Shown here: in pieces, positions 18,013 to 25,953 of the stretch | Numbering within the stretch: position 1 is the stretch's first letter | Layout: every line of letters begins with the position of its first letter | Assembly (NCBI RefSeq): GCF_039928515.1 | Contig: NZ_JBDSSZ010000114.1 | Origin: Capsulimonas sp039928515 | GTDB lineage: Bacteria > Armatimonadota > Armatimonadia > Armatimonadales > Capsulimonadaceae | DNA length: 64,000 nt | Reading direction: 5' to 3' (one strand) | Notes under the pieces: model-generated | The model's input: the letters and a program-made list of their open reading frames with translations, nothing else | Database searches by the model: none | What the model was told of the DNA's origin: nothing | Made by a program: the position numbers and the translations under genes

Positions 18013-18870
18013 ATGAATAGTATGTTCAAGATGATTGACGCCGCCGGCGTGGAGTCGGCGCCGTTCGATAGCGATACTCTGATCTCATACGCCCGGCAGG
18101 GAATTATCCTGCCGGCGACGATGATCTTGGATATCGCCGCCGGCCGCTGGGCGCCGGCCGGGGAACACTCTCTGCTCGGCGGCGCGCCGCCGGCATCCGC
18201 CTCGGGCGCAATTCCTCCGCCGACGGCGGGCTCGCTGGGAAACTACGTTCCTTACGTGCCGAACCCACAGGCCGCACGCGCGAGCTCATGGCCGAAAATC
18301 GTGGGTCTCCTTGCGGCCCTAGGGGTGCTTGCATTCATGGGTCTGATCGCCGCCGGTTTCTGGTTAGCAGATAAGGAAGGCGGCTCCGCGAAGTCTGAGA
18401 CGCAAACTGTCATGACCGATGATGGGCGATATGCAATAACATTGCCCACAAGCTGGATACGATGGAAGACGGATGATAAAGCGACCATCGCGTATATCGA
18501 TGTCACGTCCGGCAACAGCGTCACCATGAACAGTCTCGACGATAACGGTACGGATACTACGGATCTCCGGTTGCTGATGGACAATGTCGTACGGCTGGAA
18601 GCCAAGACTACGCAGGACACGCCTATCGGCAAACCGATTTCCATCAAAGTCGGAGGGCTGCCCGCCTACCAGCAGGATATGACGGACTCTTCCGGCTCAA
18701 AAGATTTACAGACACGGATTACTCTCATTGGCGCGCCTAAATCTGCTTATATGATCATGACGATCGGCAATACGGCGGCGACCGGCGCGGACGCTCCCGC
18801 AGTGAACACCGTCGTCAGCACCTTTCGCAAAGTAACGTCGCCAATCAAGGCTCCCCCCACCAAGGCGTAA
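18013..18870 (+). CDS. Paralogue of the GYF2-like/PsbP-like membrane protein
   Basis: A 285-residue paralogue of the gene at 17169, with the same order: GYF2-like head (MFKMIDAAGVESAPFD, ARQGIILPATMIL), a linker with proline and alanine, one membrane helix (about residues 98-120), then an exterior domain starting TVMTDDGRYAITLPTSW. It has a longer linker than its sister. 31 bp separate the two. The ribosome site is weak, so translation may depend on the upstream gene. Function unknown; the duplication suggests a pair acting on different partners or forming a heteromer. Confidence 0.65.
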   Translation: MNSMFKMIDAAGVESAPFDSDTLISYARQGIILPATMILDIAAGRWAPAGEHSLLGGAPPASASGAIPPPTAGSLGNYVPYVPNPQAARASSWPKIVGLLAALGVLAFMGLIAAGFWLADKEGGSAKSETQTVMTDDGRYAITLPTSWIRWKTDDKATIAYIDVTSGNSVTMNSLDDNGTDTTDLRLLMDNVVRLEAKTTQDTPIGKPISIKVGGLPAYQQDMTDSSGSKDLQTRITLIGAPKSAYMIMTIGNTAATGADAPAVNTVVSTFRKVTSPIKAPPTKA

Positions 18871-18902
18871 CATCACAGCGCTTTGAGAGACATGAAATAC
18901 GA

Positions 18903-19181
18903 ATGAAGCTTTTGGAATCACTGGGCGGCGATCTTAAGCATCCCGGGTGGATGTATCTCAAAGCCGCCCTCTTCTTAATCGCCGGGGTCGCGACGACCTT
19001 CGCGATCTTCATCCAGATCCCATCGCTGCAAAATGCGTTTTTGCTGGCGATCGGGATCTGGTCGTTTTGCCGCCTCTACTACTTCTGCTTCTACGTCATC
19101 GAAAAGTACATCGATCCCTCATTTCGATTCGCCGGCCTTTGGTCCGTAGTCGTCTATCTCCTGAAACGTAAACCTCGTTAG
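18903..19181 (+). CDS. Small membrane protein, two helices
   Basis: A 92-residue protein with two strong hydrophobic helices at about 20-40 and 46-66 and a basic C-terminus (LLKRKPR). It lies 32 bp after the GYF2-like gene on the same strand and is probably in the same transcript. I do not recognise the family. The frame has regular codon use and no competing gene, which supports it being real. Confidence 0.6.
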   Translation: MKLLESLGGDLKHPGWMYLKAALFLIAGVATTFAIFIQIPSLQNAFLLAIGIWSFCRLYYFCFYVIEKYIDPSFRFAGLWSVVVYLLKRKPR

Positions 19182-19285
19182 CAAGACTTGGACAGAAAAA
19201 GGTACTATAGCCGCAGCAGAGACGGTCGTGAACGCAATGCTTAACGATCGGCTTGATACTCTTGTCGTTTTAGAAGGACGGTTGA

Positions 19286-19804
19286 ATGCTGCCCCAGGAA
19301 ACGGATCGCTTATTGCTCCGGCCGTTCAAAACCGCCGATTTCGACGAGATGCACCATATTCTTTCCGACGCCAAAACGATGCAGTTCTGGCCCGCTCCCT
19401 TTTCCGAGGAAGCGACCCGGGACTGGGTGGAGAACAACATCTCACGCTACGCCGATGACGGCTGCGGGCGGATGGCGATCGTTCAAAAACAGACCGGCGT
19501 TCTTGTCGGCCACTGCGGCATTGCGCGAATTGAAGTCAATGGCGTCCTGGAAAATGATCTCGGCTACATCGTCCATCACGCTTTTTGGAATCGCGGCTAC
19601 GCCTCCGAGGCGGCCGCCGCGCATCTGGATTTCGGCCTGCGTGATCTCCATCTCGGGCGTGTGATCGCGAACATGCCGGTAAGCCATTGCGCATCCCGGC
19701 GCGTCGCCGAGAAGATCGGAATGCTCTACGCCGGCGAGTTCCTCAACCCGCGCAATCGCATGATCCCTACCTGTCTTTACGCCGCCACCCAGCCGCCCGC
19801 TTAA
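19286..19804 (+). CDS. GNAT family N-acetyltransferase (RimJ/RimL type)
   Basis: A 172-residue acetyltransferase of the RimJ/RimL subgroup, transferring acetyl from acetyl-CoA to an amine such as a protein N-terminus or small molecule. It begins with the characteristic ETDRLLLRPF, has LVGHCGI in the central strand, and an acetyl-CoA loop with NRGYASEA at about 111-118. AGAAGGACG precedes the ATG. No partner is suggested by neighbours. Confidence 0.85.
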   Translation: MLPQETDRLLLRPFKTADFDEMHHILSDAKTMQFWPAPFSEEATRDWVENNISRYADDGCGRMAIVQKQTGVLVGHCGIARIEVNGVLENDLGYIVHHAFWNRGYASEAAAAHLDFGLRDLHLGRVIANMPVSHCASRRVAEKIGMLYAGEFLNPRNRMIPTCLYAATQPPA

Positions 19805-19814
19805 GCAGGCCCGT

Positions 19815-20384
19815 TCACGTTCGGCCCCGGCTTTGCCCGGTCGCCACGCCGCCCGCGATCAAATGCGCCGTGCGCAGCGGCTCCGGAATGACGCCATGGA
19901 CCGCGAACCGACCAATCACCGCCCCCGCCTCCTCCAGAGAAATACCCGAACGCTGAACCCAAACACCCGCCACCGGCTCCATCGCGCCCGCCTTCTCGAT
20001 CAGCTTCCACTTGCGCTCGCCGCCGGCAACGCGCGTCAATAACGCCGCCTTCATCGCATCCATGCGCGGCAGACGCCGCGCCACGACCAGCACCGGGACG
20101 CCAAGCCGCTCGCTCAGATCGTGAATATCCAGCACATTGAAACCGCCTAGAGCGATTCCTTGCAGCAGCACCAATTGAATGGAACTTCCGTACTTCGAGC
20201 CCTTGACCAGTTCGGCGATACGGTCCGTGGAGTTGGCGCCGTCGCGGCGCACGCGTCCGCCAAGCACACCCTCCAGCCGCGATCCCGAATAGACCGCCCC
20301 AACGATCGGCACATCGCCGCGCGTGGAGTGCGCGAACGGAAAATCATCGAACCCGACAACATAGGAAAACGAAGACGACATCAT
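19815..20384 (-). CDS. DUF99 family protein (endonuclease dU-like)
   Basis: A 189-residue DUF99/UPF0215 protein. In archaea this family includes endonuclease dU, which cuts DNA at deoxyuridine or related damaged bases. Visible family features are GFDDxPF near the N-terminus, PIVGAVYSG, a central QGIALGGFNVLDI block, and the PVLVVARRxP strand. It is common in archaea and, as far as I know, patchy in bacteria. It lies 45 bp downstream of the aldo-keto reductase gene on the same strand, so it may be the last gene of the cupin-AKR transcript, although a damage-repair role has no obvious link to those enzymes. Confidence 0.8.
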   Translation of the reverse strand: MMSSSFSYVVGFDDFPFAHSTRGDVPIVGAVYSGSRLEGVLGGRVRRDGANSTDRIAELVKGSKYGSSIQLVLLQGIALGGFNVLDIHDLSERLGVPVLVVARRLPRMDAMKAALLTRVAGGERKWKLIEKAGAMEPVAGVWVQRSGISLEEAGAVIGRFAVHGVIPEPLRTAHLIAGGVATGQSRGRT

Positions 20385-20429
20385 GCCTGCATAGTACCTG
20401 GGTAAGCTCCTCGGCGGCCCTAAAGTCGT

Positions 20430-21425
20430 TTAGCGGCCGGTCATTTTCTCCATGCTTTCGGGGTACCGCGCGCCCTGCACTGTGATCAGGGCGGCGGCGC
20501 TGTCAATATCGCGCAGATCGTCCGGCGTAAGTTCGACGGAAACCGCTCCGATGTTCTCGTCCAGCCGGGCAAGCTTCGTCGTGCCTGGGATTGGCGCGAT
20601 CCATGGCTTCTGGGCGAGCAGCCAGGCCAGCGCGATCTGCGCGGGCGTCGCGTTCTTTCGCTGCGCAATGCCGCCGAGCAGATCGACCACCGCCTGGTTC
20701 GCCTTGCGGTTCTCTTCGCTCAGGCGGGGAACAGTATTGCGAAAATCCGTACTGTCGAACTTTGTGTTTTCGTCGATCTTGCCGGTGAGAAACCCTTTGC
20801 CCAATGGACTGAAGGGAACGAAGCCGATCCCGAGTTCTTCGAGTGTCGGCAGCACTGTCTCTTCAGGCTCCCTGTACCAGAGCGAGTACTCGCTCTGAAG
20901 CGCCGTCACCGGCGTCACGGCGTGGGCGCGGCGGATGGTCTGCGCTCCTGCTTCAGAAAGCCCAAAGTGCTTAACTTTGCCGGCCTCGATCAACTCCTTC
21001 ACCGCGCCCGCCACATCCTCAATCGGCACATCTGGATCGACTCGGTGCTGATAATAAAGGTCGATCGCCTCGACCCCGAGACGCCTCAGCGATCCCTCAA
21101 CAACCTCTTTGATGTGCTCCGGACGGCTATTCAGCGCACTCCATCGAGTTGTGTCGCCAGGACTGGGCGCCCATCCAAACTTGGTTGCGATCACCACCTG
21201 ACCGCGGAACGGAGCGAGGGCTTCGCCAACAAGCTCTTCATTCACGAGCGGCCCGTAGACTTCGGCGGTATCAAAGAACGTGACGCCTCGCTCCACGGCG
21301 GCGCGGAGGAGCGCGATCATTTCCGGCTTGTCTTTGGGCGGGCCGTAAGACCAGCTCATTCCCATGCAGCCAAGCCCGAGGGCTGAAACTTCCAAGCCGC
21401 TCTTTCCCAGTGTTCGTTTCTGCAT
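20430..21425 (-). CDS. Aldo/keto reductase
   Basis: A 331-residue NADPH-dependent oxidoreductase of the AKR superfamily, YhdN/AKR11-14-like, reducing aldehydes or ketones. It opens QKRTLGKSGLEVSALGLG. The catalytic tetrad is visible as D and Y in FFDTAEVYG, a K in ATKFGW, and H in YYQHRVD. The NADP-binding end includes IPGTTKLARLDEN. ATG 21437 is also in frame, but ATG 21425 has GGAG six nt before it and fits the family start, so I prefer it. It is downstream of a cupin gene and opposite an AraC-type regulator, a pairing often seen for aldehyde-stress reductases. Confidence 0.85.
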   Translation of the reverse strand: MQKRTLGKSGLEVSALGLGCMGMSWSYGPPKDKPEMIALLRAAVERGVTFFDTAEVYGPLVNEELVGEALAPFRGQVVIATKFGWAPSPGDTTRWSALNSRPEHIKEVVEGSLRRLGVEAIDLYYQHRVDPDVPIEDVAGAVKELIEAGKVKHFGLSEAGAQTIRRAHAVTPVTALQSEYSLWYREPEETVLPTLEELGIGFVPFSPLGKGFLTGKIDENTKFDSTDFRNTVPRLSEENRKANQAVVDLLGGIAQRKNATPAQIALAWLLAQKPWIAPIPGTTKLARLDENIGAVSVELTPDDLRDIDSAAALITVQGARYPESMEKMTGR

Positions 21426-21484
21426 TCTTTTCTCCATGGAGGGGCGCTTACAGCTCCTCGCGTGTCGGCCGGAACAAGATTTCC

Positions 21485-21880
21485 CTATGCGCCATACTGC
21501 TCGTCGGTGACATGCTCCATCCAGGTGACGGGACTGCCGTTGATACTTTCCTGAATGGCGATATGCGTCATGGCGATCGTCGGCGAGGCGCCGTGCCAGT
21601 GCTTTTCATCGGGCGAAAACCAAACCACGTCCCCAGGCTGGATTTCCTCGATCGGGCCGCCCTCGCGCTGCGCCCATCCCAATCCCGCCGTCACGATCAG
21701 TGTCTGCCCCAGCGGGTGGGTATGCCATGCGGTGCGGGCGCCCGGCTCAAAGGTGACGGTCGCGCCGACGACGCGCGCCGGATCGGGCGCATTGAACAGC
21801 GGATCGATGCGCACTGTCCCCGTAAAGTAATCGGCTGGTCCCTTGCCGGACGGACGGGATCCGTTTCTCTTAATTTCCAT
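21485..21880 (-). CDS. Cupin-fold protein, hydroxynitrile lyase-like
   Basis: A 131-residue single-domain cupin resembling the manganese hydroxynitrile lyase group of carboxymuconolactone-associated cupins. Metal ligands are visible in WHTHPLGQ (about 56-63) and in KHWHG (about 95-99). It probably binds Mn or Fe in the cytosol; the real substrate is unknown. AAGGAGAAAACA precedes the ATG. It leads the minus-strand group cupin-AKR-(DUF99), 59 bp ahead of the reductase, opposite the AraC regulator, which likely controls it. Confidence 0.8.
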   Translation of the reverse strand: MEIKRNGSRPSGKGPADYFTGTVRIDPLFNAPDPARVVGATVTFEPGARTAWHTHPLGQTLIVTAGLGWAQREGGPIEEIQPGDVVWFSPDEKHWHGASPTIAMTHIAIQESINGSPVTWMEHVTDEQYGA

Positions 21881-22094
21881 TGTTTTCTCCTTATGTGCTG
21901 TCTTGGCCGATTAGCGATTGACCATCTTGGTGGTTCCTGAGATAAGAACGATCTATGGCTTCTGCGCGAGGATCCACGCAATCGGGACTTCGATATTCGC
22001 GATTGTATAAAATTCCACGCAGTTCCAATCAGAAAGTGATTGTTTCGCATATCTATACTTATTTTACACGGTACCGAAGACGATGCAATAGAAC

Positions 22095-22107
22095 ATTCCT
22101 CGGGAAT
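22095..22107. promoter_or_regulatory. Short palindrome in the cupin-AraC intergenic region
   Basis: ATTCC-TCG-GGAAT lies in the ~296-bp divergent region between the cupin and AraC genes. AraC-type proteins usually bind direct repeats, so the link to the adjacent regulator is weak. No clear promoter pair is evident. Confidence 0.25.
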
Positions 22108-22176
22108 CATTGTCTGATTCTACAAACTCTCTTGAAAAAGCGACGGCGTCAGGAGGAGCATGTTATAATAGATTTC

Positions 22177-23136
22177 ATGAAAGACGTCTATTCAAACCAG
22201 ATCGAAGGGGCGGAGGCGGGAGACGAGCTGCGGGAGAAAGTCAACCGGGCGGAGCTGGTCGACCGTATCGCGCGGGCGGCGCCAAGCAACGGGACTGTCG
22301 AGCCGGTGAAGGGCCTGCACCTGAACCGAGCGTCCGTAGTCACGGAGCCGCATCATAGCGTAACTTATCCTTCCTTTTGCGTCATCGCTCAAGGCTCCAA
22401 GGAAATTCTACTTGGTGAGGAGCGCTACCGATACGATCCTTACAAGTATCTTCTCGCCACGGTTGAACTGCCCGCCGTCAGCTATCTCGTGGAAGCGTCG
22501 CCCGAAAAGCCTTACTTGAGTTTGCGACTGGACCTCGATCCGGCGATAGTCGCTTCTGTTATGCTCGAAGCCAGGATGCCGTCGCCCCGAAGGGATGTCG
22601 GCAGCGTGCGCGCCATCAACGTCAGCCCACTGAACTCGAACCTTCTCGACGCGGCTGTCCGGCTCGTGCGGCTGACGGACGCGCCGCCGGCCGAAGGGCG
22701 CGTTCTGCTGCCGCTGGTCACCCGCGAGATCGTGTTCCGATTGCTTGCCGGCGATCAGGGCGCGCGCCTGCGGCATATCGCCGTTCTTGGGGGGCATACG
22801 GACCGGATCGCCCGCGCGATCGAGCGCCTGCGCAATGATTTCGACAAGCCGCTCCGGATCGAAAGCCTGGCGCACGATCTGGGGATGAGCGCCTCGGGCT
22901 TCCACGAGCATTTCAAGGCCGTGACCGCCATGAGCCCATTGCAGTTCCAGAAGAACCTGCGGCTTCAGGAAGCGCGCCGCCTGCTGCTCGGCGAGGATCT
23001 GGACGCCGCATCCATCGCTTACCGGGTCGGCTATGAAGATACTTCACACTTCAGTCGGGAATACAAACGACATTTTGGTTCTCCGCCAATGCGCGATGTC
23101 GCGCGCCTGCGGGCGGCCGCAAAGATCGGCGCTTAA
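22177..23136 (+). CDS. AraC family transcriptional regulator (YqhC-like)
   Basis: A 319-residue regulator. The N-terminal ~190 residues match the AraC_N (YqhC/CmtR-like) cupin-like sensor: HHSVTYPSFCVIAQGSKEILLG and YDPYKYLLATVELP. The C-terminal ~100 residues are a double helix-turn-helix with SLAHDLGMSASGFHEHFKAV and YRVGYEDTSHFSREYKRHFG. YqhC-type proteins sense aldehydes and activate an adjacent reductase gene, which fits the divergent aldo-keto reductase here. ATG 22177 is chosen because upstream frame lacks a start; AGGAGGAGC is 17 nt away and instead precedes an ATG-TTA-TAA minimal frame at 22160, so a start-stop leader could tune translation. Confidence 0.85.
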   Translation: MKDVYSNQIEGAEAGDELREKVNRAELVDRIARAAPSNGTVEPVKGLHLNRASVVTEPHHSVTYPSFCVIAQGSKEILLGEERYRYDPYKYLLATVELPAVSYLVEASPEKPYLSLRLDLDPAIVASVMLEARMPSPRRDVGSVRAINVSPLNSNLLDAAVRLVRLTDAPPAEGRVLLPLVTREIVFRLLAGDQGARLRHIAVLGGHTDRIARAIERLRNDFDKPLRIESLAHDLGMSASGFHEHFKAVTAMSPLQFQKNLRLQEARRLLLGEDLDAASIAYRVGYEDTSHFSREYKRHFGSPPMRDVARLRAAAKIGA

Positions 23137-23159
23137 CGACTGGGAAGGAAGATGAGACG

Positions 23160-23843
23160 TTGATTGGGAAACGATGGATTGCAATCGCGCTCGGCGGCGG
23201 GACCGCCCTGCTGGCGGTTATGTGTGGCGGTAAGATCGCTCATCAGGAGAAATTCCACGCCGAGACGCCCCTATCCCATGCCCCAGCCGTGGAGCCGGCC
23301 GCGAAATTGACCGGCTTCCAGCAGCTTGTTATGACTGACCTGGACCGTCAGTGCGCGTCGAACATTGTTTATCAAGACGGCTATTTTTCCGGCGGCGAAC
23401 CGCCGCCGAAGATCGGCGTCTGTACCGATGTCGTTATCCGGTCCTACCGCGCGGCCGGCGTGGATTTGCAGAGCCAAGTGGCGGCGGACATCCGAAGTCA
23501 TCCCAAACTCTATCATATCGACAAACCCGATCCCAACATCGATCATCGCCGCTGCCGCAATCTCACAATCTTCTTCAAGCGCCACGCGCTCACGCTGCCG
23601 GCGTCTGGCCCAAACGCTGACTGGAAGCCCGGCGACATCGTGTTCTGGGACACGGCCGGCGACGGCCACGTGGATCATGTCGGCGTGATCGCGAACCATC
23701 TCGATACCAATGGCGACCCGACCGTCACTCACCATTGGCCCGGGCAGATCGTATCGGAAACGGATTGGCTGTATCGATTGCCTACGGCGAGTCATTACCG
23801 CTGGAAAGCGAATGACGCCAGTGTGGCCCATCGTCCGGTATAA
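23160..23843 (+). CDS. DUF1287 family exported protein
   Basis: A 227-residue protein of the DUF1287 family, which has an NlpC/papain-like look and is probably a periplasmic hydrolase acting on wall or amide bonds. Signal/anchor helix at about 6-24. Family blocks are GVCTDVVIRSYRAAGVDL (with the likely nucleophile Cys), NIDHRRCRNL, WKPGDIVFWD and HVGVI. The start is TTG at 23160 with AAGGAAG about 10 nt before. It follows the AraC gene by 23 bp and precedes the thioredoxin-fold gene, so the three may share a transcript, though no shared role is evident. Confidence 0.8.
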   Translation: MIGKRWIAIALGGGTALLAVMCGGKIAHQEKFHAETPLSHAPAVEPAAKLTGFQQLVMTDLDRQCASNIVYQDGYFSGGEPPPKIGVCTDVVIRSYRAAGVDLQSQVAADIRSHPKLYHIDKPDPNIDHRRCRNLTIFFKRHALTLPASGPNADWKPGDIVFWDTAGDGHVDHVGVIANHLDTNGDPTVTHHWPGQIVSETDWLYRLPTASHYRWKANDASVAHRPV

Positions 23844-23886
23844 TTGATTGCTCACTCGCTATCAAACTATTCTCGCACGAGGCGTT

Positions 23887-24786
23887 ATGATCTCTCGAAT
23901 ATTCATGCCAGCGATTCTCGCTCTCTCACTGATTCCCATTTGCGCGACGCAAGCGGGCGCGGCGAAAATTCCGTGGCAGCCCAATTGGAATAGCGCCGTC
24001 ACACAGGGCCAGCGCAGCCACCGATTGATCCTGGTGGATTTTTATACGGACTGGTGCGGATGGTGCAAAAAGATGGATGCGGATGTCTATCCGAATCCCG
24101 CCGTTGCGCAGGCAATGACACAGTATGTCCCGCTCCGACTGAACGCCGAGCAGAATGGCGCGGCGCTCGCCAGACGCTATAAAGTCCATGGCTATCCCAC
24201 CATCATGGTGCTGGACGAATCGGGGAACGTCGTCGATCGGTTCGCGGGCTATATGAAACCGGCCGATTTTGCCGAATGGCTGGGCGATACCGTTCATAAC
24301 CACGCCGCCGCATCCAAAGAACGCCCGACGACACAAATGTCGCGCATCCACGAAACGACAAAGTTCATTCCCAGCCACCAGGGTGACCCCATTGAGGCTG
24401 CCCCTACCCTGGCGCTGGCGCAAAAGTATCTGGATCGCGGCGATGTTGTTGGAGCGGGACGGATCGCGGTTAAAGTCGCCCATAACGGCGGCTCAATCCC
24501 CGCCGCGTTTTACGGAAAACTCGGCGACGCCGCGCTGCAAGACAAAAAACTGGACGCTGCCTGGGGCTGGCGCCAGATGGAGATAAAGTCCGCAAAGTCG
24601 CCGGACGAAAAAGCCTATGCGCAATTGCAGTCAGCCCGCGTGGAGCTCACGCTCGGTTCGATCACACAGGCAACGACGCACTTGAAGTCACTGACGCAAA
24701 ACGACACCACTTCCGACACGATCAAATCCCAGGCGCAAGCCCTGCTGGACGAAATCGACGCCCCGGAAGCCAAGAACGTGCGCTGA
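23887..24786 (+). CDS. Exported thioredoxin-fold protein (CGWC) with helical C-terminus
   Basis: A 299-residue secreted or periplasmic protein. Signal peptide at about 1-22 (ends ...CATQAGA). A thioredoxin_7/DsbD-gamma-like domain follows, with active-site WCGWC near residues 56-60 and cis-proline YPT in GYPTIMV. The C-terminal ~120 residues look like TPR-type helices. It likely handles disulfides of exported proteins, in keeping with the many secreted enzymes here. A longer frame from 23848 exists; ATG 23887 is better placed after GAGG and gives a clean signal peptide. Confidence 0.8.
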   Translation: MISRIFMPAILALSLIPICATQAGAAKIPWQPNWNSAVTQGQRSHRLILVDFYTDWCGWCKKMDADVYPNPAVAQAMTQYVPLRLNAEQNGAALARRYKVHGYPTIMVLDESGNVVDRFAGYMKPADFAEWLGDTVHNHAAASKERPTTQMSRIHETTKFIPSHQGDPIEAAPTLALAQKYLDRGDVVGAGRIAVKVAHNGGSIPAAFYGKLGDAALQDKKLDAAWGWRQMEIKSAKSPDEKAYAQLQSARVELTLGSITQATTHLKSLTQNDTTSDTIKSQAQALLDEIDAPEAKNVR

Positions 24787-24795
24787 AGGCCGACG

Positions 24796-24824
24796 CGGGT
24801 GAAGACGGCGATGCTGTCTTCACC
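24796..24824 (+). terminator. Hairpin after the thioredoxin-fold gene
   Basis: GGGTGAAGAC pairs with GTCTTCACCC around a short loop. There is no T-run, so termination strength is uncertain. Confidence 0.5.
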
Positions 24825-24859
24825 CACGATTGAGAAATCGACTTCCCGGCGAAGTCAGG

Positions 24860-25021
24860 TATAATAAGGCCCACGTACTCGGCGCCCGCCGCCCGAGGCG
24901 AAGTCGCCGCTGCCCGCCGCCTCTGCTGGCTCCACGTCCGGTAACGATTTCGCCACTGCGGGTGTTATACAAGAAGTGGAGAAGTCGCGCCGATGGCGCG
25001 CGGTAAGGACCAGCAACCTCA
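24860..25021 (+). promoter_or_regulatory. cysDN promoter -10 and ~150-nt GC-rich leader
   Basis: TATAAT at 24860-24865, with TCGACT 16 bp upstream, is a fair sigma70 promoter. The transcript would carry ~150 nt before cysD, including GCCGCCC/GGGCGGC-like pairings and a CGCGCC-GAT-GGCGCG hairpin near 24989. Sulfur genes often have SAM-type riboswitches, but I cannot match the conserved core of any SAM class here. Confidence 0.4.
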
Positions 25022-25930
25022 GTGATAAACTCGTATAGTTTGACTCATCTCAATGAATTGGAAGCGGAGTCGATTTACGTCATCCGCGAAGTCGCGGCGC
25101 AGTTCGAGCGGCCCGCGCTGCTGTTTTCGGGCGGCAAAGACTCGATCGTTCTCAGCCACCTGGCGCGCAAGGCGTTTGCCCCCGCCAAAGTCCCCTTCCC
25201 TTTGCTGCATATCGACACCGGCCATAACTTTCCCGAGACATTGGAGTACCGGGACGCGTGGGCTGAAAACATCGGCGCGAAGCTGATCGTAAAGTACGTT
25301 CAGGATTCGATCGATTCCGGCCGCGTCGTGGAGGAAAAGGGCTTCAACGCCAGCCGCAACGCCCTCCAGACGGTCACTCTGCTCGACGCCCTCGAAGAGC
25401 TGAAGATCGACGCCGCCCTCGGCGGCGCCCGCCGCGACGAAGAAAAGGCCCGCGCGAAGGAGCGCTTCTTCTCGCACCGCGACGAGTTCGGCCAGTGGGA
25501 TCCCAAGAACCAGCGCCCCGAGCTTTGGAACCTCTTCAATGGCAAAAAGCACATCGGCGAGCACTTCCGCGTCTTCCCCATCAGCAACTGGACCGAGATG
25601 GATGTCTGGCAGTATCTCTATCAAGAGAAGATCGAGCTTCCCAGCCTCTACTTCACCCATCAGCGCCAGATGATCGCGCGCGACGGACAGCTCCTTTATG
25701 CCTCCGACGCGCTGAACAAGCGGCCCGAGGAAGTTCCTGTCGAGTATCAGGTTCGCTTCCGCACAATCGGCGACATGACCTGCACCGGCGCCGTGCTTTC
25801 CCCGGCGAACTCCATGGAGGAGATCATCCAGGAAGTGGCGGCCTCGCGGGTCACCGAGCGCGGCACGCGATCCGACGACAAGCGATCCGAGGCGGCGATG
25901 GAAGATCGCAAAAAGCAGGGCTATTTCTAA
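25022..25930 (+). CDS. cysD: Sulfate adenylyltransferase subunit 2 (CysD)
   Basis: A 302-residue ATP sulfurylase small subunit. With CysN it forms adenosine 5'-phosphosulfate from ATP and sulfate, the first step of sulfate assimilation. The PP-loop SGGKDS is at residues 36-41. Further family blocks are HIDTGHNFPE, GGARRDEEKARAKER and SNWTEMDVWQYL. The length equals that of E. coli CysD. The start is GTG at 25022. cysN follows after 23 bp. No cysC or cysH is within the window. Confidence 0.95.
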   Translation: MINSYSLTHLNELEAESIYVIREVAAQFERPALLFSGGKDSIVLSHLARKAFAPAKVPFPLLHIDTGHNFPETLEYRDAWAENIGAKLIVKYVQDSIDSGRVVEEKGFNASRNALQTVTLLDALEELKIDAALGGARRDEEKARAKERFFSHRDEFGQWDPKNQRPELWNLFNGKKHIGEHFRVFPISNWTEMDVWQYLYQEKIELPSLYFTHQRQMIARDGQLLYASDALNKRPEEVPVEYQVRFRTIGDMTCTGAVLSPANSMEEIIQEVAASRVTERGTRSDDKRSEAAMEDRKKQGYF

Positions 25931-25953
25931 CGAGTTTGCAAAGATTTTAAGAC

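Noticed and set aside
24866..25021. SAM riboswitch in the cysD leader
   Set aside because: The context fits, but the conserved core of the SAM classes I know is not visible, so I list only an unassigned leader.
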